Source of the DNA: an uncultured Ignavibacteriales bacterium
GTDB taxonomy: Bacteria > Bacteroidota > Ignavibacteria > Ignavibacteriales > Ignavibacteriaceae
NCBI GenBank assembly: GCA_903929035.1
Contig: CAIYTF010000185.1
Coordinates: forward strand, 1 to 49,613
Direction: 5' to 3'
Length of the DNA stretch: 49,613 nucleotides
How positions within the stretch are numbered: position 1 is the first letter of the stretch; every line of letters starts with the position of its first letter. The notes under the pieces are model-generated. The model was not told the origin of the DNA and ran no database searches. It saw nothing but the letters and a program-made list of their open reading frames with translations. Both the position numbers and the translations under genes were made by a program. Positions 17,622-26,103 of this stretch are shown in pieces.

Positions 17622-19328
17622 TTTCATATCTCGAATTCGGATTTGCGGATAAGACCTTCCTTCGCGGGTTTTTTGCTCAATGCCAAACACCATATCAAAA
17701 GTAGAGTTTCCGCTATTCAAGTCTTTCGCGAGCGGTCCAAAATCGAAAGCAACGGCATCCATAACCTTGTCATTTCCTATTTGATGCACGGTGAGCTGCA
17801 AGTGCTTTCCATTTTGACCAACCGCGCGGGCATTGCCGGAAATAGTTACATCCTCGGCTTTGAAAACAGGACGCATATTACAGGGACCAAACGGTGAAAA
17901 TTGGTCAAGTATTCTAATAAACTTGGGAGTGATCTCCGATAGTTTCAAAATTGCATCTACCTCGATTGTAGGTAAGGAAATTTTTTCATCCATTTGAGCG
18001 GTGACAACTGTATTTAATCTGTTACGAAATTCTTCAATATTATGCAGTTCAACAGCAAGCCCCGCGGCAGCCTGATGTCCGCCATAGTGAATAAGCAAAT
18101 CTTCGCACTGCCGCAGTGCTTCATAGATGTTAAAGCCCGCGATACTGCGCGCGGAACCTTTTGCAACACCGTCAATGGTAGTGAGCATAATAGTAGGTTT
18201 ATAATACTTTTCTACAATGCGTGAAGCAACAATTCCAATAACACCCGGGTGCCAATGATGGCTGTGGAGAACCATTACTTTATGATCTTTGAAAGCGGGG
18301 TGGTCTTCAACAAATTGGATAGCACCGTGTAAAGTATCCTCGTCAATTCTTTTCCTGTCAGTATTGTCAGTTTCCAGCATTTGGGCAAGTCGTGCAGCGT
18401 GTGTAAAATCAGTTGAGGAGAGCAATTCAACTGCAGTTTTTGCATCACCTAATCTGCCCACTGCATTAATGCGCGGGGCAATAGTGAAGACAATTTGTCC
18501 GGATGAAAGTGTACCGGGTTCAATTTTGCTCGTGAGCATTAGGGCTTTAATGCCCGGGCGCGGGTTTTTATTTATTAGGTCAAGTCCTTCTTTAACTAAT
18601 ATCCGGTTCTCATCAGTGAGTGAGACAATATCGGCGGCACTTGCCAACGCCACCAAGTCAAGATATTGGTATGGAAGGTCGTTCTTCCCAATTCTTTCTG
18701 AAATGCCTTGCGCGAGTTTGAAAGCAACTCCGGCACCGGAGAGATATTTGAACGGGTATTGACAGCCCGGGACTAAAGGATCAAGAATTGCAAACGCGTT
18801 TGGTAAAGTATCTTTCGGCTGATGATGGTCGCAAATAATAACATCAATTCCGTTTTCAGCGGCGTAACCTATTTCAGTTAAGGCGGTAATACCGCAATCA
18901 ACCGAAATCAGCAGCTGCGTGCCAATAGAAAGAGCAAAATCAATTCCGGCTTTTGAAATGCCGTAGCCTTCCTCAAGTCTTTTCGGTATATAGAAGTGAA
19001 CATCCGCGCCAAGTGATTGCAGAAACATATACATAAGAGCGGTTGAGCAGGTGCCGTCCACATCATAATCGCCATAGATTAAAATCTTATGTCCTTCGGT
19101 GCTTGCTTTAATAACCCGCTCGGTTGCCGTGGTCATACCGCTCATAAGAAATGGATCGTGCAAGTCGAGTATTGACGGACGGAAGAATTTTTTTGCTTGA
19201 GCAAACGTGGTAATATCCCGCAAAACAAGAATGCGGGCAATAGATTCGGAAATATTGAGTGACTCTGCCAAATTTAAGACAGCATCCTCATTTTGCAGCT
19301 GCCTGAGAACCCACAACTTTGGTATCAT
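17613..19328 (-). CDS. recJ: Single-stranded-DNA-specific exonuclease RecJ
   Basis: This 5'-3' ssDNA exonuclease acts in recombination and repair. At 571 residues it has the family length. The DHH motifs are visible in order: ILIYGDYDVDGTCSTALMY, LLISVDCGITALTEI, VIICDHHQPKDTLP, and DLVALASAADIVSL. The DHHA1 domain carries HHWHPGVIGIVASRIVEKYYKP and LIHYGGHQAAAGLAVE, followed by a C-terminal OB-type domain. It begins 22 bases after the RNase P RNA 3' end in the same direction, and is probably co-transcribed with ruvC, ruvA and the HAD gene. Confidence 0.96.
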   Translation of the reverse strand: MIPKLWVLRQLQNEDAVLNLAESLNISESIARILVLRDITTFAQAKKFFRPSILDLHDPFLMSGMTTATERVIKASTEGHKILIYGDYDVDGTCSTALMYMFLQSLGADVHFYIPKRLEEGYGISKAGIDFALSIGTQLLISVDCGITALTEIGYAAENGIDVIICDHHQPKDTLPNAFAILDPLVPGCQYPFKYLSGAGVAFKLAQGISERIGKNDLPYQYLDLVALASAADIVSLTDENRILVKEGLDLINKNPRPGIKALMLTSKIEPGTLSSGQIVFTIAPRINAVGRLGDAKTAVELLSSTDFTHAARLAQMLETDNTDRKRIDEDTLHGAIQFVEDHPAFKDHKVMVLHSHHWHPGVIGIVASRIVEKYYKPTIMLTTIDGVAKGSARSIAGFNIYEALRQCEDLLIHYGGHQAAAGLAVELHNIEEFRNRLNTVVTAQMDEKISLPTIEVDAILKLSEITPKFIRILDQFSPFGPCNMRPVFKAEDVTISGNARAVGQNGKHLQLTVHQIGNDKVMDAVAFDFGPLAKDLNSGNSTFDMVFGIEQKTREGRSYPQIRIRDMKLK

Positions 19329-19350
19329 ATAAAAAATGATTAATTACAAT

Positions 19351-19799
19351 AGCACCGGTTGAATCGCGCGTAAGCCGGATTCTGTTTCCGGTTGTTGGGA
19401 AATACGCATAAGGCATACGTATTGTATCACAACTATCCGGATGGCAGTCATTTATCTCGACCTGAAGTTACCTGCAGGTTCAAGCGATCTACCCGAAAAC
19501 TGAAGAGGCGAACAACCTCCACCTCCGCTCTACGCGGAAATAGTCTTCTGCTTGATCTTGCTCTGGATGGGGTTTACCAAACGTGTCGTTACCGGCATCG
19601 CCAGTCGGCTCTTACCCGGCTATTTCACCCTTACCAGCCTTTTTCGGGCTGGCGGTATCTTTCTGTTGCACTTTCCGTAAACGTTCTGTTGCCATAAACG
19701 CCTCCCGGGTGTTACCCGGCATCCTGTTCTGTGGAGTCCGGACTTTCCTCTATTCTTCTATGTTGAAGAATAGCGACTGCCCGACACGATTTCGGTGCT
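19351..19799 (-). ncRNA. rnpB: RNase P RNA (bacterial type A)
   Basis: The catalytic RNA of tRNA 5' maturation. On the minus strand it contains the universal core GAGGAAAGTCCGGACTCCACAGAACAGG and, near the 3' end, ACAGAATCCGGCTTA, which form P4. The outer helix P1 can be drawn: AGCACCG and ATCG at the 5' end pair with CGAT and CGGTGCT at the 3' end, fixing the ends at 19799 and 19351. Total length is about 449 nucleotides. It lies immediately upstream of recJ. Confidence 0.95.
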
Positions 19800-20146
19800 A
19801 TTAATATTAATCAGCCTTTCGTTATTCTTAATTATTATTTTCAATGAAATAATATACGAAAAAATAAGGCATAAATTTTCGAGAGAATTATTTCTTCGAA
19901 TCATACACCGAGTGACTTCATCGCTATTATTAGATTATATAAGAGGTTATGCAGGTAACAAAAACAATATTCAGCTGTTATGTGATAAAACCATCGCGTG
20001 CCCGCGATCTGGACAGGCTATTTAGACTCAAAAGGTTTATACCAAATACCTATGAATTAATCCGCCTAAATATTTAATACCCGCGGTCAAATTCGGAATA
20101 GTTTTTGTAAATTACCACTGTCAATATCATTCATTAAGAAGTTTCT
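19800..20146. other. Intergenic region between rnpB and DUF1232
   Basis: This region should hold the promoters of rnpB (minus) and the DUF1232 gene (plus), but I see no clean TTTG-N19-TAnnTTTG match for either. A TTTTTGTAAATTAC stretch at about 20103-20116 is the nearest for the plus gene. No coding potential is evident. Confidence 0.5.
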
Positions 20147-20500
20147 ATGAGCAGCGATCAAAACCAATGGCAAAATGAAAATTACAACAGTCCTGAAACT
20201 GAAGGAATGAACCTTGAGGAAAAACGGAACTATGTAAATAGTAATCTTTGGACAACCGTTGAAAAGGTTGGCAAGAAAATATCTTTCGCGCGCGATATTC
20301 GTGCCCTCTGGCGGTATATGAATGATACTGCTGTTCCCTGGTACCGGAAATCTATTGTTATCGGCGCGCTGATATACTTTATCTCTCCAATAGATGCAAT
20401 CCCTGATTTGTTCCCGCTTGTCGGTTACTTAGACGACCTGGGAGTTATAGCGGCAACACTCAAATTTTTGGGAAGTGAAATAAAAGAATATTATGATTAA
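20147..20500 (+). CDS. DUF1232 / YkvA-family membrane-associated protein
   Basis: The C-terminal half carries the DUF1232 signature: VPWYRKSIVIGALIYFISPIDAIPDLFPLVGYLDDLGVIAATL, in which the SPIDxIPDxxPxxGxxDD core is intact. The N-terminal 40 residues are polar and Asn/Gln-rich (MSSDQNQWQNENYN). Total length is 117. Function in the family is unknown; proteins of this type associate with membranes. It stands alone, followed by a repeat-rich spacer. Confidence 0.88.
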   Translation: MSSDQNQWQNENYNSPETEGMNLEEKRNYVNSNLWTTVEKVGKKISFARDIRALWRYMNDTAVPWYRKSIVIGALIYFISPIDAIPDLFPLVGYLDDLGVIAATLKFLGSEIKEYYD

Positions 20501-20550
20501 TTAATGGTTAGTTGTCAATTGTTAATTAAGGGTGCGTTAAGAAATAAAAT

Positions 20551-20672
20551 TAACAATTTCTCACGCGAAGACCGCAAAGGTTAGATTTAGAAGATGTAAT
20601 GGTTATTTCTTTACAAGGACTAAGAAATGGGATTATTTTCTTGGCGGTTTTTGCGTCTTCGCGTGAAAAAAT
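20551..20672 (+). repeat. Interspersed 'CACGCGAAGA' repeat, copy 2 with inverted arm
   Basis: 20551-20630 carries AACAATTTCTCACGCGAAGA, CGCAAAGG, TTTAGAAGATGTAATGGTTA and an ACAAGGACTAAG end. Forty bases on, CTTGGCGGTTTTTGCGTCTTCGCGTG (20640-20665) is an inverted partner of the first 25 bases, so the transcript could fold into a long hairpin. A further AGATGTAAAGGTTATTT fragment stands at 20694-20710. It separates DUF1232 from the Nudix gene. The AT-rich TTAATGGTTAGTTGTCAATTG repeat precedes it at 20503. Confidence 0.65.
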
Positions 20673-20746
20673 GATTCTATTGATATTGATAAAGATGTAA
20701 AGGTTATTTTGGACTATCTCTATGACAATTCTCCTGCAAAGAAGTT

Positions 20747-21280
20747 ATGAATTTTGAAATACTAAAAAGTGACATTGTTTTTCGCGGACGCGTTTTTGAT
20801 TTGCGCGTTGATGATATACGCTATGACAGCGGTAATACCGGCATTCGTGAAGTTGCACTGCACCACGGGGGTTCGGTTGTTGTTCCGGTAACGAGCGAGG
20901 GGAAAATTGTTATGGTCAATCAATACAGGTACCCGATAGACGGATTCTTGCTTGAACTGCCGGCAGGAAAATTGTTTGTAAATGAAGACCCTCTTGTTTG
21001 CGCCGTCCGCGAACTTCAAGAGGAAACCGGCTATCACGCGAATAAAATTACTAAACTTTCAGCCATTACCACCACTCCGGGGTTCTGCACCGAAATATTG
21101 CACATCTATCTTGCAGAAGAACTTACCGCGGGCAGCCACAGCCGTGAAGAAGGCGAATTTGGTATGGAGCAGTTTGAGTTCTTCCTTGATGAAATTGAAG
21201 AAAAAATTATTACCGGAAGAATTATTGACGCGAAAACTTTATCCGGTATTTTCCTTTACAAACTGCATCTTCAAAAATAG
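20747..21280 (+). CDS. Nudix hydrolase, ADP-ribose pyrophosphatase-like
   Basis: The Nudix box is complete within GKLFVNEDPLVCAVRELQEETGY, fitting GX5EX7REUXEEXGU. Upstream, REVALHHGGSVVVPVTSEGKIVMVNQYRYP is the typical NudF/ADP-ribose pyrophosphatase N-terminal sheet. After the box, TTTPGFCTEILHIYLAEEL places a proline about 15 residues on, as in ADP-ribose-specific members. The length of 177 fits. recN starts three bases after its stop, so they form an operon. Confidence 0.9.
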   Translation: MNFEILKSDIVFRGRVFDLRVDDIRYDSGNTGIREVALHHGGSVVVPVTSEGKIVMVNQYRYPIDGFLLELPAGKLFVNEDPLVCAVRELQEETGYHANKITKLSAITTTPGFCTEILHIYLAEELTAGSHSREEGEFGMEQFEFFLDEIEEKIITGRIIDAKTLSGIFLYKLHLQK

Positions 21281-21283
21281 TCT

Positions 21284-23026
21284 ATGCTGAAATCCCTTTA
21301 TATTAAAGATTTCGCGCTTATCGATTCCATCACTGTTGAGTTTGGTAAAGGGTTAAATATTATTACCGGCGAAACAGGCGCGGGTAAATCCATACTGCTT
21401 TCCGCGCTAGGCTTACTGCTTGGCGACAGAGCTTCCAGCGAGAGCATCCGTAATGGTGCCGCAAAAGCAATTGTCGAGGGAATATTTGAAGTTTCCGGCA
21501 ACAAAAAAATTAAGCAAATCTGCACGGATAATGAAATTGAAGTTGATAGCGAACTCATTGTACGTCGGGAGCTTTCGCTCAAAGGCTCCGGCAGATGTTT
21601 CCTCAATGACACGCCGGTTTCACTTACCGCGTTGAAAGATGCCGGCGATTCGTTAGTTGATTTACACGGGCAGCACGAACACCAGTCGCTGCTACGGAGT
21701 GAACTGCACATAGATATCCTTGACGATTTTTGCGGGCTTGATGAAAAACTTTCATCCTTTGAAGACTCATTCCGCGCGCTCCTTGCATTAAAGAAAAAAA
21801 TAAAAGATTTGCAGGATAATGAGCGGGAGATAAAACGCAACCGCGAGATATATGAGTATCAGCTCAAGGAAATTGATGCCGCGGCACCGCTTGAAGGCGA
21901 GGATAAAGAACTTGAAGACGAAACCCGTCTGCAGGAACACGCCGAAAAACTTCTTGACCTTGCAGGCGCGGCGTATGATCGTCTCTACGAAAATACAGGC
22001 TCAGTTCTGGACCAGATGGGAAAAGTAAAAGAAGATATTAAGGCACTTGCTGAAATTGACCAGTCTCTTGTTCCTGCTGCAGAGGAAATAGTTTCGGTGA
22101 TAGCAAACATCAAAGAAATTTCCTATCAACTGCGCGACTATAAGAACAAAATAGACTTGGACCCCGCTCGTCTGAATGAATTACGGTCGCGGCTTGGCGT
22201 GCTGCAGGCTTTAAAAAAGAAGTTTACGCTGCCGTTAGACGGTATTTTGCGGCTGCGGGAAAAACTCGCGGAAGAGCTTTCGCTTTCCGCGAATTTTGAA
22301 GATGCTATTGCAGATATGAAAGCAGATGTTAAAAACGCCCGGGTAAGTATTGGCGCGCAGGCATTACAGATGTCCGAAATACGTAAAAACGGGGCGAAAA
22401 TAATTGAAAAAGAAATTCTTGTAACGCTCAACGAATTGGGTATTGCAAATGCTGCTTTTGAAGTTCATTTTGATGCAGGTGAACTAACTAATCCGGATGA
22501 TGGTGTTGAAGTCAACGGGAAAAGTGTTGATTCAACAAAAAAAGGATTTGACCGCGTTGTGTTTCTAATCAGCACTAATGCAGGCGAACCGCTTAAACCC
22601 TTGGCAAAAGTGGCTTCAGGCGGCGAGGTTTCGCGCATTATGCTCGCGCTGAAAACCATACTTGCCAAGAACGACAAACTGCCGCTTTTAGTTTTCGATG
22701 AAATTGATACCGGCGTCAGTGGGCGCGTAGCACAGAAAGTTGGGGCTGCACTCTTGCAATTGGGAACGTTTCACCAGATTATTTCCATCACGCATCTGCC
22801 TCAAATTGCAGGAATGGCGGACACACATTTTGTTGTCGAGAAAGATTCAATAGAGGGACGATCTTACAGCCGCATCCGTAAGCTGACAGAGGAAGAACAC
22901 ATCCGTGAAGTGGCGAAGCTGCTTAGCGGTGAGTTAATTACAGAAAATAACCTCAATAGCGCGAAAGATTTGATTGATTCGAAAAGCGCGTTATTACAGG
23001 ATAGATCTGCAGCAAGACATTTATAA
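21284..23026 (+). CDS. recN: DNA repair protein RecN
   Basis: This SMC-like ATPase acts in double-strand break repair. The 580 residues show Walker A GETGAGKS (ITGETGAGKSILLSALGLLLGDRAS), two central coiled-coil arms (residues ~160-370), the signature motif LAKVASGGEVSRIMLALK and Walker B LLVFDEIDTGVSGRVAQKV. The D-loop and H-loop follow, with ISITHLPQIAGMADTHFVV. Length and domain order match the family. It overlaps nothing, and a tRNA-Met gene follows after about 110 bases. Confidence 0.96.
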   Translation: MLKSLYIKDFALIDSITVEFGKGLNIITGETGAGKSILLSALGLLLGDRASSESIRNGAAKAIVEGIFEVSGNKKIKQICTDNEIEVDSELIVRRELSLKGSGRCFLNDTPVSLTALKDAGDSLVDLHGQHEHQSLLRSELHIDILDDFCGLDEKLSSFEDSFRALLALKKKIKDLQDNEREIKRNREIYEYQLKEIDAAAPLEGEDKELEDETRLQEHAEKLLDLAGAAYDRLYENTGSVLDQMGKVKEDIKALAEIDQSLVPAAEEIVSVIANIKEISYQLRDYKNKIDLDPARLNELRSRLGVLQALKKKFTLPLDGILRLREKLAEELSLSANFEDAIADMKADVKNARVSIGAQALQMSEIRKNGAKIIEKEILVTLNELGIANAAFEVHFDAGELTNPDDGVEVNGKSVDSTKKGFDRVVFLISTNAGEPLKPLAKVASGGEVSRIMLALKTILAKNDKLPLLVFDEIDTGVSGRVAQKVGAALLQLGTFHQIISITHLPQIAGMADTHFVVEKDSIEGRSYSRIRKLTEEEHIREVAKLLSGELITENNLNSAKDLIDSKSALLQDRSAARHL

Positions 23027-23095
23027 GTCCGCTCAAAAAATATTTGTTAACAAGGTACAAGATTGATAAAGATTCCATACTTTTAAAATATTTCC

Positions 23096-23126
23096 TTTGA
23101 AAACTCTAAATAATTCAATAAATTTG
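23096..23126 (+). promoter_or_regulatory. Bacteroidota-type promoter for tRNA-Met/secG
   Basis: TTTG at 23096-23099 and TAAATTTG at 23119-23126 are separated by exactly 19 bases. The tRNA 5' end is 15 bases after the -7 box, consistent with initiation just before the mature end. This is one of three near-identical arrangements in the window. Confidence 0.72.
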
Positions 23127-23140
23127 TAATCGCTAATTTT

Positions 23141-23214
23141 GGCGGGGTAGCTCAGTAGGTTAGAGCAATGGAATCATAATCCATGTGTCGGGGGTTCGAA
23201 TCCCTCCCCCGCTA
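23141..23214 (+). tRNA. tRNA-Met (CAT anticodon, elongator type)
   Basis: A cloverleaf is complete: acceptor GGCGGGG/CCCCGCT (with a terminal G-U), D arm GCTC...GAGC, anticodon arm ATGGA-ATCATAA-TCCAT with anticodon CAT, and T arm with TTCGAAT. The discriminator is A and no CCA is encoded. A tRNA-Ile2 with lysidine-modified CAT cannot be fully excluded, but the body resembles elongator tRNA-Met of Bacteroidota. secG follows 20 bases later. Confidence 0.88.
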
Positions 23215-23234
23215 CTATTTTAATTGGAGTATTA

Positions 23235-23528
23235 ATGTTCACTTTATTATTATTTTTATCTGTTTTTGTTGCTATTTTGCTTGTAATCGTGGTACTTTTA
23301 CAGGCTAGCAAAGGCAGTGGTTTGGCAGGCACTTTTGGAGGTGCAGCGCAAGTGGGTGCTATGTTCGGAACAAGACGAACTACTGATTTTCTTAGTAAGT
23401 CAACTTGGTGGCTTGCCGGTGTACTTGTTGCTCTTGCGCTTATGATCAATTTGTTTTTCCTTCCCGGGAAAACAAAAACTGCTCCTAAGAAGCAGGCTAC
23501 TCAAAATGAAGCCCCCGCCGGAAACTGA
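23235..23528 (+). CDS. secG: Preprotein translocase subunit SecG
   Basis: A 97-residue inner-membrane protein with two helices: residues 1-24 (MFTLLLFLSVFVAILLVIVV) and about 57-77 (WWLAGVLVALALMINLFFL). Between them is the family loop LLQASKGSGLAGTFGGAAQVGAMFGTRRTTDFLSK. The tail is lysine-rich and polar. It assists SecYE in export. GGAG lies five bases before the ATG. It is transcribed downstream of tRNA-Met and ends 12 bases before the converging PBP4 gene. Confidence 0.95.
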   Translation: MFTLLLFLSVFVAILLVIVVLLQASKGSGLAGTFGGAAQVGAMFGTRRTTDFLSKSTWWLAGVLVALALMINLFFLPGKTKTAPKKQATQNEAPAGN

Positions 23529-23540
23529 TTCTTTCTTTTA

Positions 23541-24797
23541 CTACTGCTCCGGGTCGAATTTATACCCGGCAGCAGCTTCTATTATTTGATCCTGAATTGC
23601 CCTATAAAATCTTGGTCCTCTGCTCCCGAATTCAGTCATTATCCCAATAATTAACTCATCACCGTTTGCACACTTCAAGAACCCCGCGATAGTGGAAACT
23701 CCGTTCAATGTTCCCGTTTTGCCGAAAAAGTGTTCTGCTGCCAGGGAATTATACATACGTGCACGAAGTGTGCCATCCTCTCCGGAGATACTTAGCGACT
23801 TTACAAAGTCATCAAAATATGCAAGATTAGAATAAGCATACTCGAGTAAATTCACGATCCCGCGGACAGATGTCCTGTTAAAATGTGATAGCCCTGAACC
23901 ATCCACTATTTCGCCGCCATCAAGCACAATATCATTCCTGTTCAAAAATTCTTTCTCCCCCTGGCTCGCGTAAAACGCGCTGCCTTCAATCTTGCTGTTA
24001 AATGCCCCTATGGTTTTAAATAAGCATTCCGCGAGAAAATTATCACTCCGCTTATTAACAATCTTTATCAAATCTTTAAGCAGTACGCTCTTATCCGCTA
24101 GTTCCGTAACTGTCTTGGGAGTAATTCCGGCAACAGCATCACCTGAAACATATATTCCGGCACTCTTTAATTCCTCACGCAGCCTTTGTGCTACATAAAG
24201 AGATGGATTTACAACAGATGAACGCGAAGAAAATACCCTGCCTCTCCTGCCTTTTCTTGTTGTAACCCGCTGATTTCTATCTAATACCAATGCAGAAACA
24301 GGCGGGATTCCGGATGCGCCGGGTTCCTCATCAATCCAGTCGCGGCGCGAGTACTCATCATCAAAATATGAATCATCACCTATGATTGAGCCGGACACGT
24401 GCCGGATACCCTTCGCGTGAAGTTCGGCAGCCATACCGCGCAAGTCTTCGGTGGTAAACAACGAATTGCCAAAACCTTTAATATAAAGGTTGCCCTCAAT
24501 TGCGCCATTGACTGTGTTCTTATCTTCGCAAAATAATTTAACCGAAAGTGGATGATTAGGTCCCATTATCGAGAGAGCGGTAATAGTAGTATAAAGCTTA
24601 GTAACAGAGGCAGGGGTCATTAATTGGCTGATGTTATGCGAATATATAGTATCGCTGCTGAGGGGATTGATAATAAGGATTGAATACCGGACTTCGGAAG
24701 GCAATTTTGCCAGCACAGAAGCTATGCGGGCTTTTACCGTTTCACCGGCGGTTAAAGGGATTATTAAAAGTAAAAGAAAAATGATAATTTTTTTCAT
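23541..24797 (-). CDS. dacB: D-alanyl-D-alanine carboxypeptidase/endopeptidase (PBP4 family)
   Basis: This periplasmic S13-family serine peptidase trims or cross-cuts peptidoglycan. The ATG at 24797 gives a signal peptide (MKKIIIFLLLLIIPLTAGET). The frame is open 57 codons further, but that extension lacks signal character and overlaps the upstream divergent gene. Active-site motifs are SVTK (S64-K67), SDN in NKRSDNFLAE, and KTG in FFGKTGTLNGVST. The family insertion between SxxK and SxN (GSIIGDDSYFD...) is present. At 418 residues it is slightly shorter than E. coli PBP4. Confidence 0.93.
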   Translation of the reverse strand: MKKIIIFLLLLIIPLTAGETVKARIASVLAKLPSEVRYSILIINPLSSDTIYSHNISQLMTPASVTKLYTTITALSIMGPNHPLSVKLFCEDKNTVNGAIEGNLYIKGFGNSLFTTEDLRGMAAELHAKGIRHVSGSIIGDDSYFDDEYSRRDWIDEEPGASGIPPVSALVLDRNQRVTTRKGRRGRVFSSRSSVVNPSLYVAQRLREELKSAGIYVSGDAVAGITPKTVTELADKSVLLKDLIKIVNKRSDNFLAECLFKTIGAFNSKIEGSAFYASQGEKEFLNRNDIVLDGGEIVDGSGLSHFNRTSVRGIVNLLEYAYSNLAYFDDFVKSLSISGEDGTLRARMYNSLAAEHFFGKTGTLNGVSTIAGFLKCANGDELIIGIMTEFGSRGPRFYRAIQDQIIEAAAGYKFDPEQ

Positions 24798-24853
24798 TAG
24801 AACAATTATATTCAATGTTTGCAAAAATTTAATTTCTATGCACAATAACTTGG

Positions 24854-25699
24854 ATGCCGTGTATGAGCAAGAAAATACCAGAAACTGTGAAAGCATATAG
24901 GAATGAAGAATTCCTGGAATCGCCTGATTCCCGAATACTCCGGATTTTGTCGGAATATATGGAACCAAATGCGCGCTTTCAAAAATATAAAATTATGGAC
25001 ACGATTGTTTTCTTCGGTTCAGCACGCCTGATGTCGAAGAAAGACGCTGCCGCAGCTTATACTAAAGTTAAATCGGCTGATCCAAAATCTGCAGGGTTCG
25101 CGGAAAAACTTCGCGACGCGCAACGCGCGCTTGATATGTCCAAATATTATGAAGATGCTGTACAGCTCTCAAAAATGCTTACAAAATGGTCAATGGAATT
25201 ATGTTCCAATGAACATCGGTACATTATCTGCACCGGCGGCGGACCCGGTATTATGGAAGCCGCGAATCGCGGGGCAAAATTAGCCGGCGGTAATTCTATC
25301 GGGTTAAACATAAGCATCCCGTTTGAACAATTTGTTAACAAGTTTGTTACTCCCCAACTCAGATTCGAGTTTCACTATTTCTTTATGAGAAAATTTTGGT
25401 TCGCGTATCTATCTAAAGCATTAATAGTATTTCCGGGGGGATTTGGAACAATGGATGAGCTTTTTGAAATGCTCACTCTCATTCAAACAGGCAAAATAAA
25501 GAAACAAATGCCTATTGTTGTCTATGATGAGAAATTCTGGAAAGCTATTTTTAATTTTGAAAGACTTGTCGAAACAGGTGTCATCAGCAAGAGTGATATG
25601 AACCTCTTACAATTTGCCAACACCCCTGAGAAAGCTTTTCATATTATAACTTCTCACTTCGATAAAAATGTTCTTAAGAAGAATCAGGGGAAACAATAA
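24854..25699 (+). CDS. LOG-family (TIGR00730) protein, putative nucleotide phosphoribohydrolase
   Basis: The LOG signature PGGFGTMDELFEMLTLIQTGK is intact, as is the upstream ICTGGGPGIMEAANRGAKLAGG loop. Proteins with this pair of motifs hydrolyse nucleoside 5'-monophosphates (cytokinin-activating type or PpnN-like); older databases call them lysine decarboxylases. At 281 residues it is longer than the ~190-residue small LOGs, with an N-terminal extension of about 70 residues including FFGSARLMSKKDAAAAYTKV. Start at ATG 24854; an ATG at 24863 is a possible alternative. Confidence 0.88.
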   Translation: MPCMSKKIPETVKAYRNEEFLESPDSRILRILSEYMEPNARFQKYKIMDTIVFFGSARLMSKKDAAAAYTKVKSADPKSAGFAEKLRDAQRALDMSKYYEDAVQLSKMLTKWSMELCSNEHRYIICTGGGPGIMEAANRGAKLAGGNSIGLNISIPFEQFVNKFVTPQLRFEFHYFFMRKFWFAYLSKALIVFPGGFGTMDELFEMLTLIQTGKIKKQMPIVVYDEKFWKAIFNFERLVETGVISKSDMNLLQFANTPEKAFHIITSHFDKNVLKKNQGKQ

Positions 25700-25789
25700 T
25701 CTAAATAGGGATGTGATACTCTAAAGAAGCAATGCATCACATCTCTACACGGACAGTTTGTTAAATAGTATAATCAATTAAGGGTTCGT

Positions 25790-25880
25790 TCATAAATAAC
25801 CTAAACAATTTCTCACGCGAAGATCGCAAAGGTTATCTTTAGAAGATGTAAAGGTTATTTCTTAACAAGTCCTAAATAAC
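25790..25880 (+). repeat. Interspersed 'CACGCGAAGA' repeat, copy 3
   Basis: This is the cleanest copy: AAGGGTTCGTTCATAAATAA, AACAATTTCTCACGCGAAGA, TCGCAAAGG, TTTAGAAGATGTAAAGG, TTATTTCTTAACAAGTCCTA. It lies between the convergent LOG and rpsU genes, where it could terminate both transcripts. The left part (AAGGGTNCGTTNANAAATAA) is shared with copy 2 but not with copy 1. Confidence 0.65.
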
Positions 25881-25898
25881 TAATTAATTTGCTGAAAA

Positions 25899-26093
25899 TT
25901 ATTCGTTCATCATATCCAATCTATGTTGACGGCGGGCGGCTTTAAGCTTTTCCAGCCTGTTCTTCATAGATGGCTTTACAAAAAAAGATCTTTTCTTAAA
26001 TTCTTTTAAGATTCCGGAACGTTCGTATTTCTTTTTAAATCTGCGTAAAGCCCTGTCAATGGACTCATTTTCTTGGATGGTGATACCGATCAA
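25899..26093 (-). CDS. rpsU: 30S ribosomal protein S21
   Basis: The 64 residues follow the S21 pattern: an acidic N-terminus (IGITIQENESIDRALRRF), a basic middle (KKKYERSGILKEFKKRSFFVKPSMKNRLEKLKAARRQHRLDMMNE). No ATG is available. The start is a TTG, with GAGG nine bases upstream, and the first ATG in that leader (ATGAGGTATTAA) ends after three codons. It lies ten bases downstream of the zinc-ribbon gene. Confidence 0.92.
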   Translation of the reverse strand: MIGITIQENESIDRALRRFKKKYERSGILKEFKKRSFFVKPSMKNRLEKLKAARRQHRLDMMNE

Positions 26094-26103
26094 GTTTAAT
26101 ACC

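Noticed and set aside
23141-23214. tRNA-Met might be tRNA-Ile2 (lysidine-modified CAT)
   Set aside because: The body and T arm look more like the elongator tRNA-Met of Bacteroidota. The alternative cannot be disproved without tRNA-class scoring.
24798-24968. 57-codon extension of the PBP4 gene
   Set aside because: The signal peptide starts at the inner ATG (24797), and the extension has no conserved features and overlaps the opposite-strand LOG gene.
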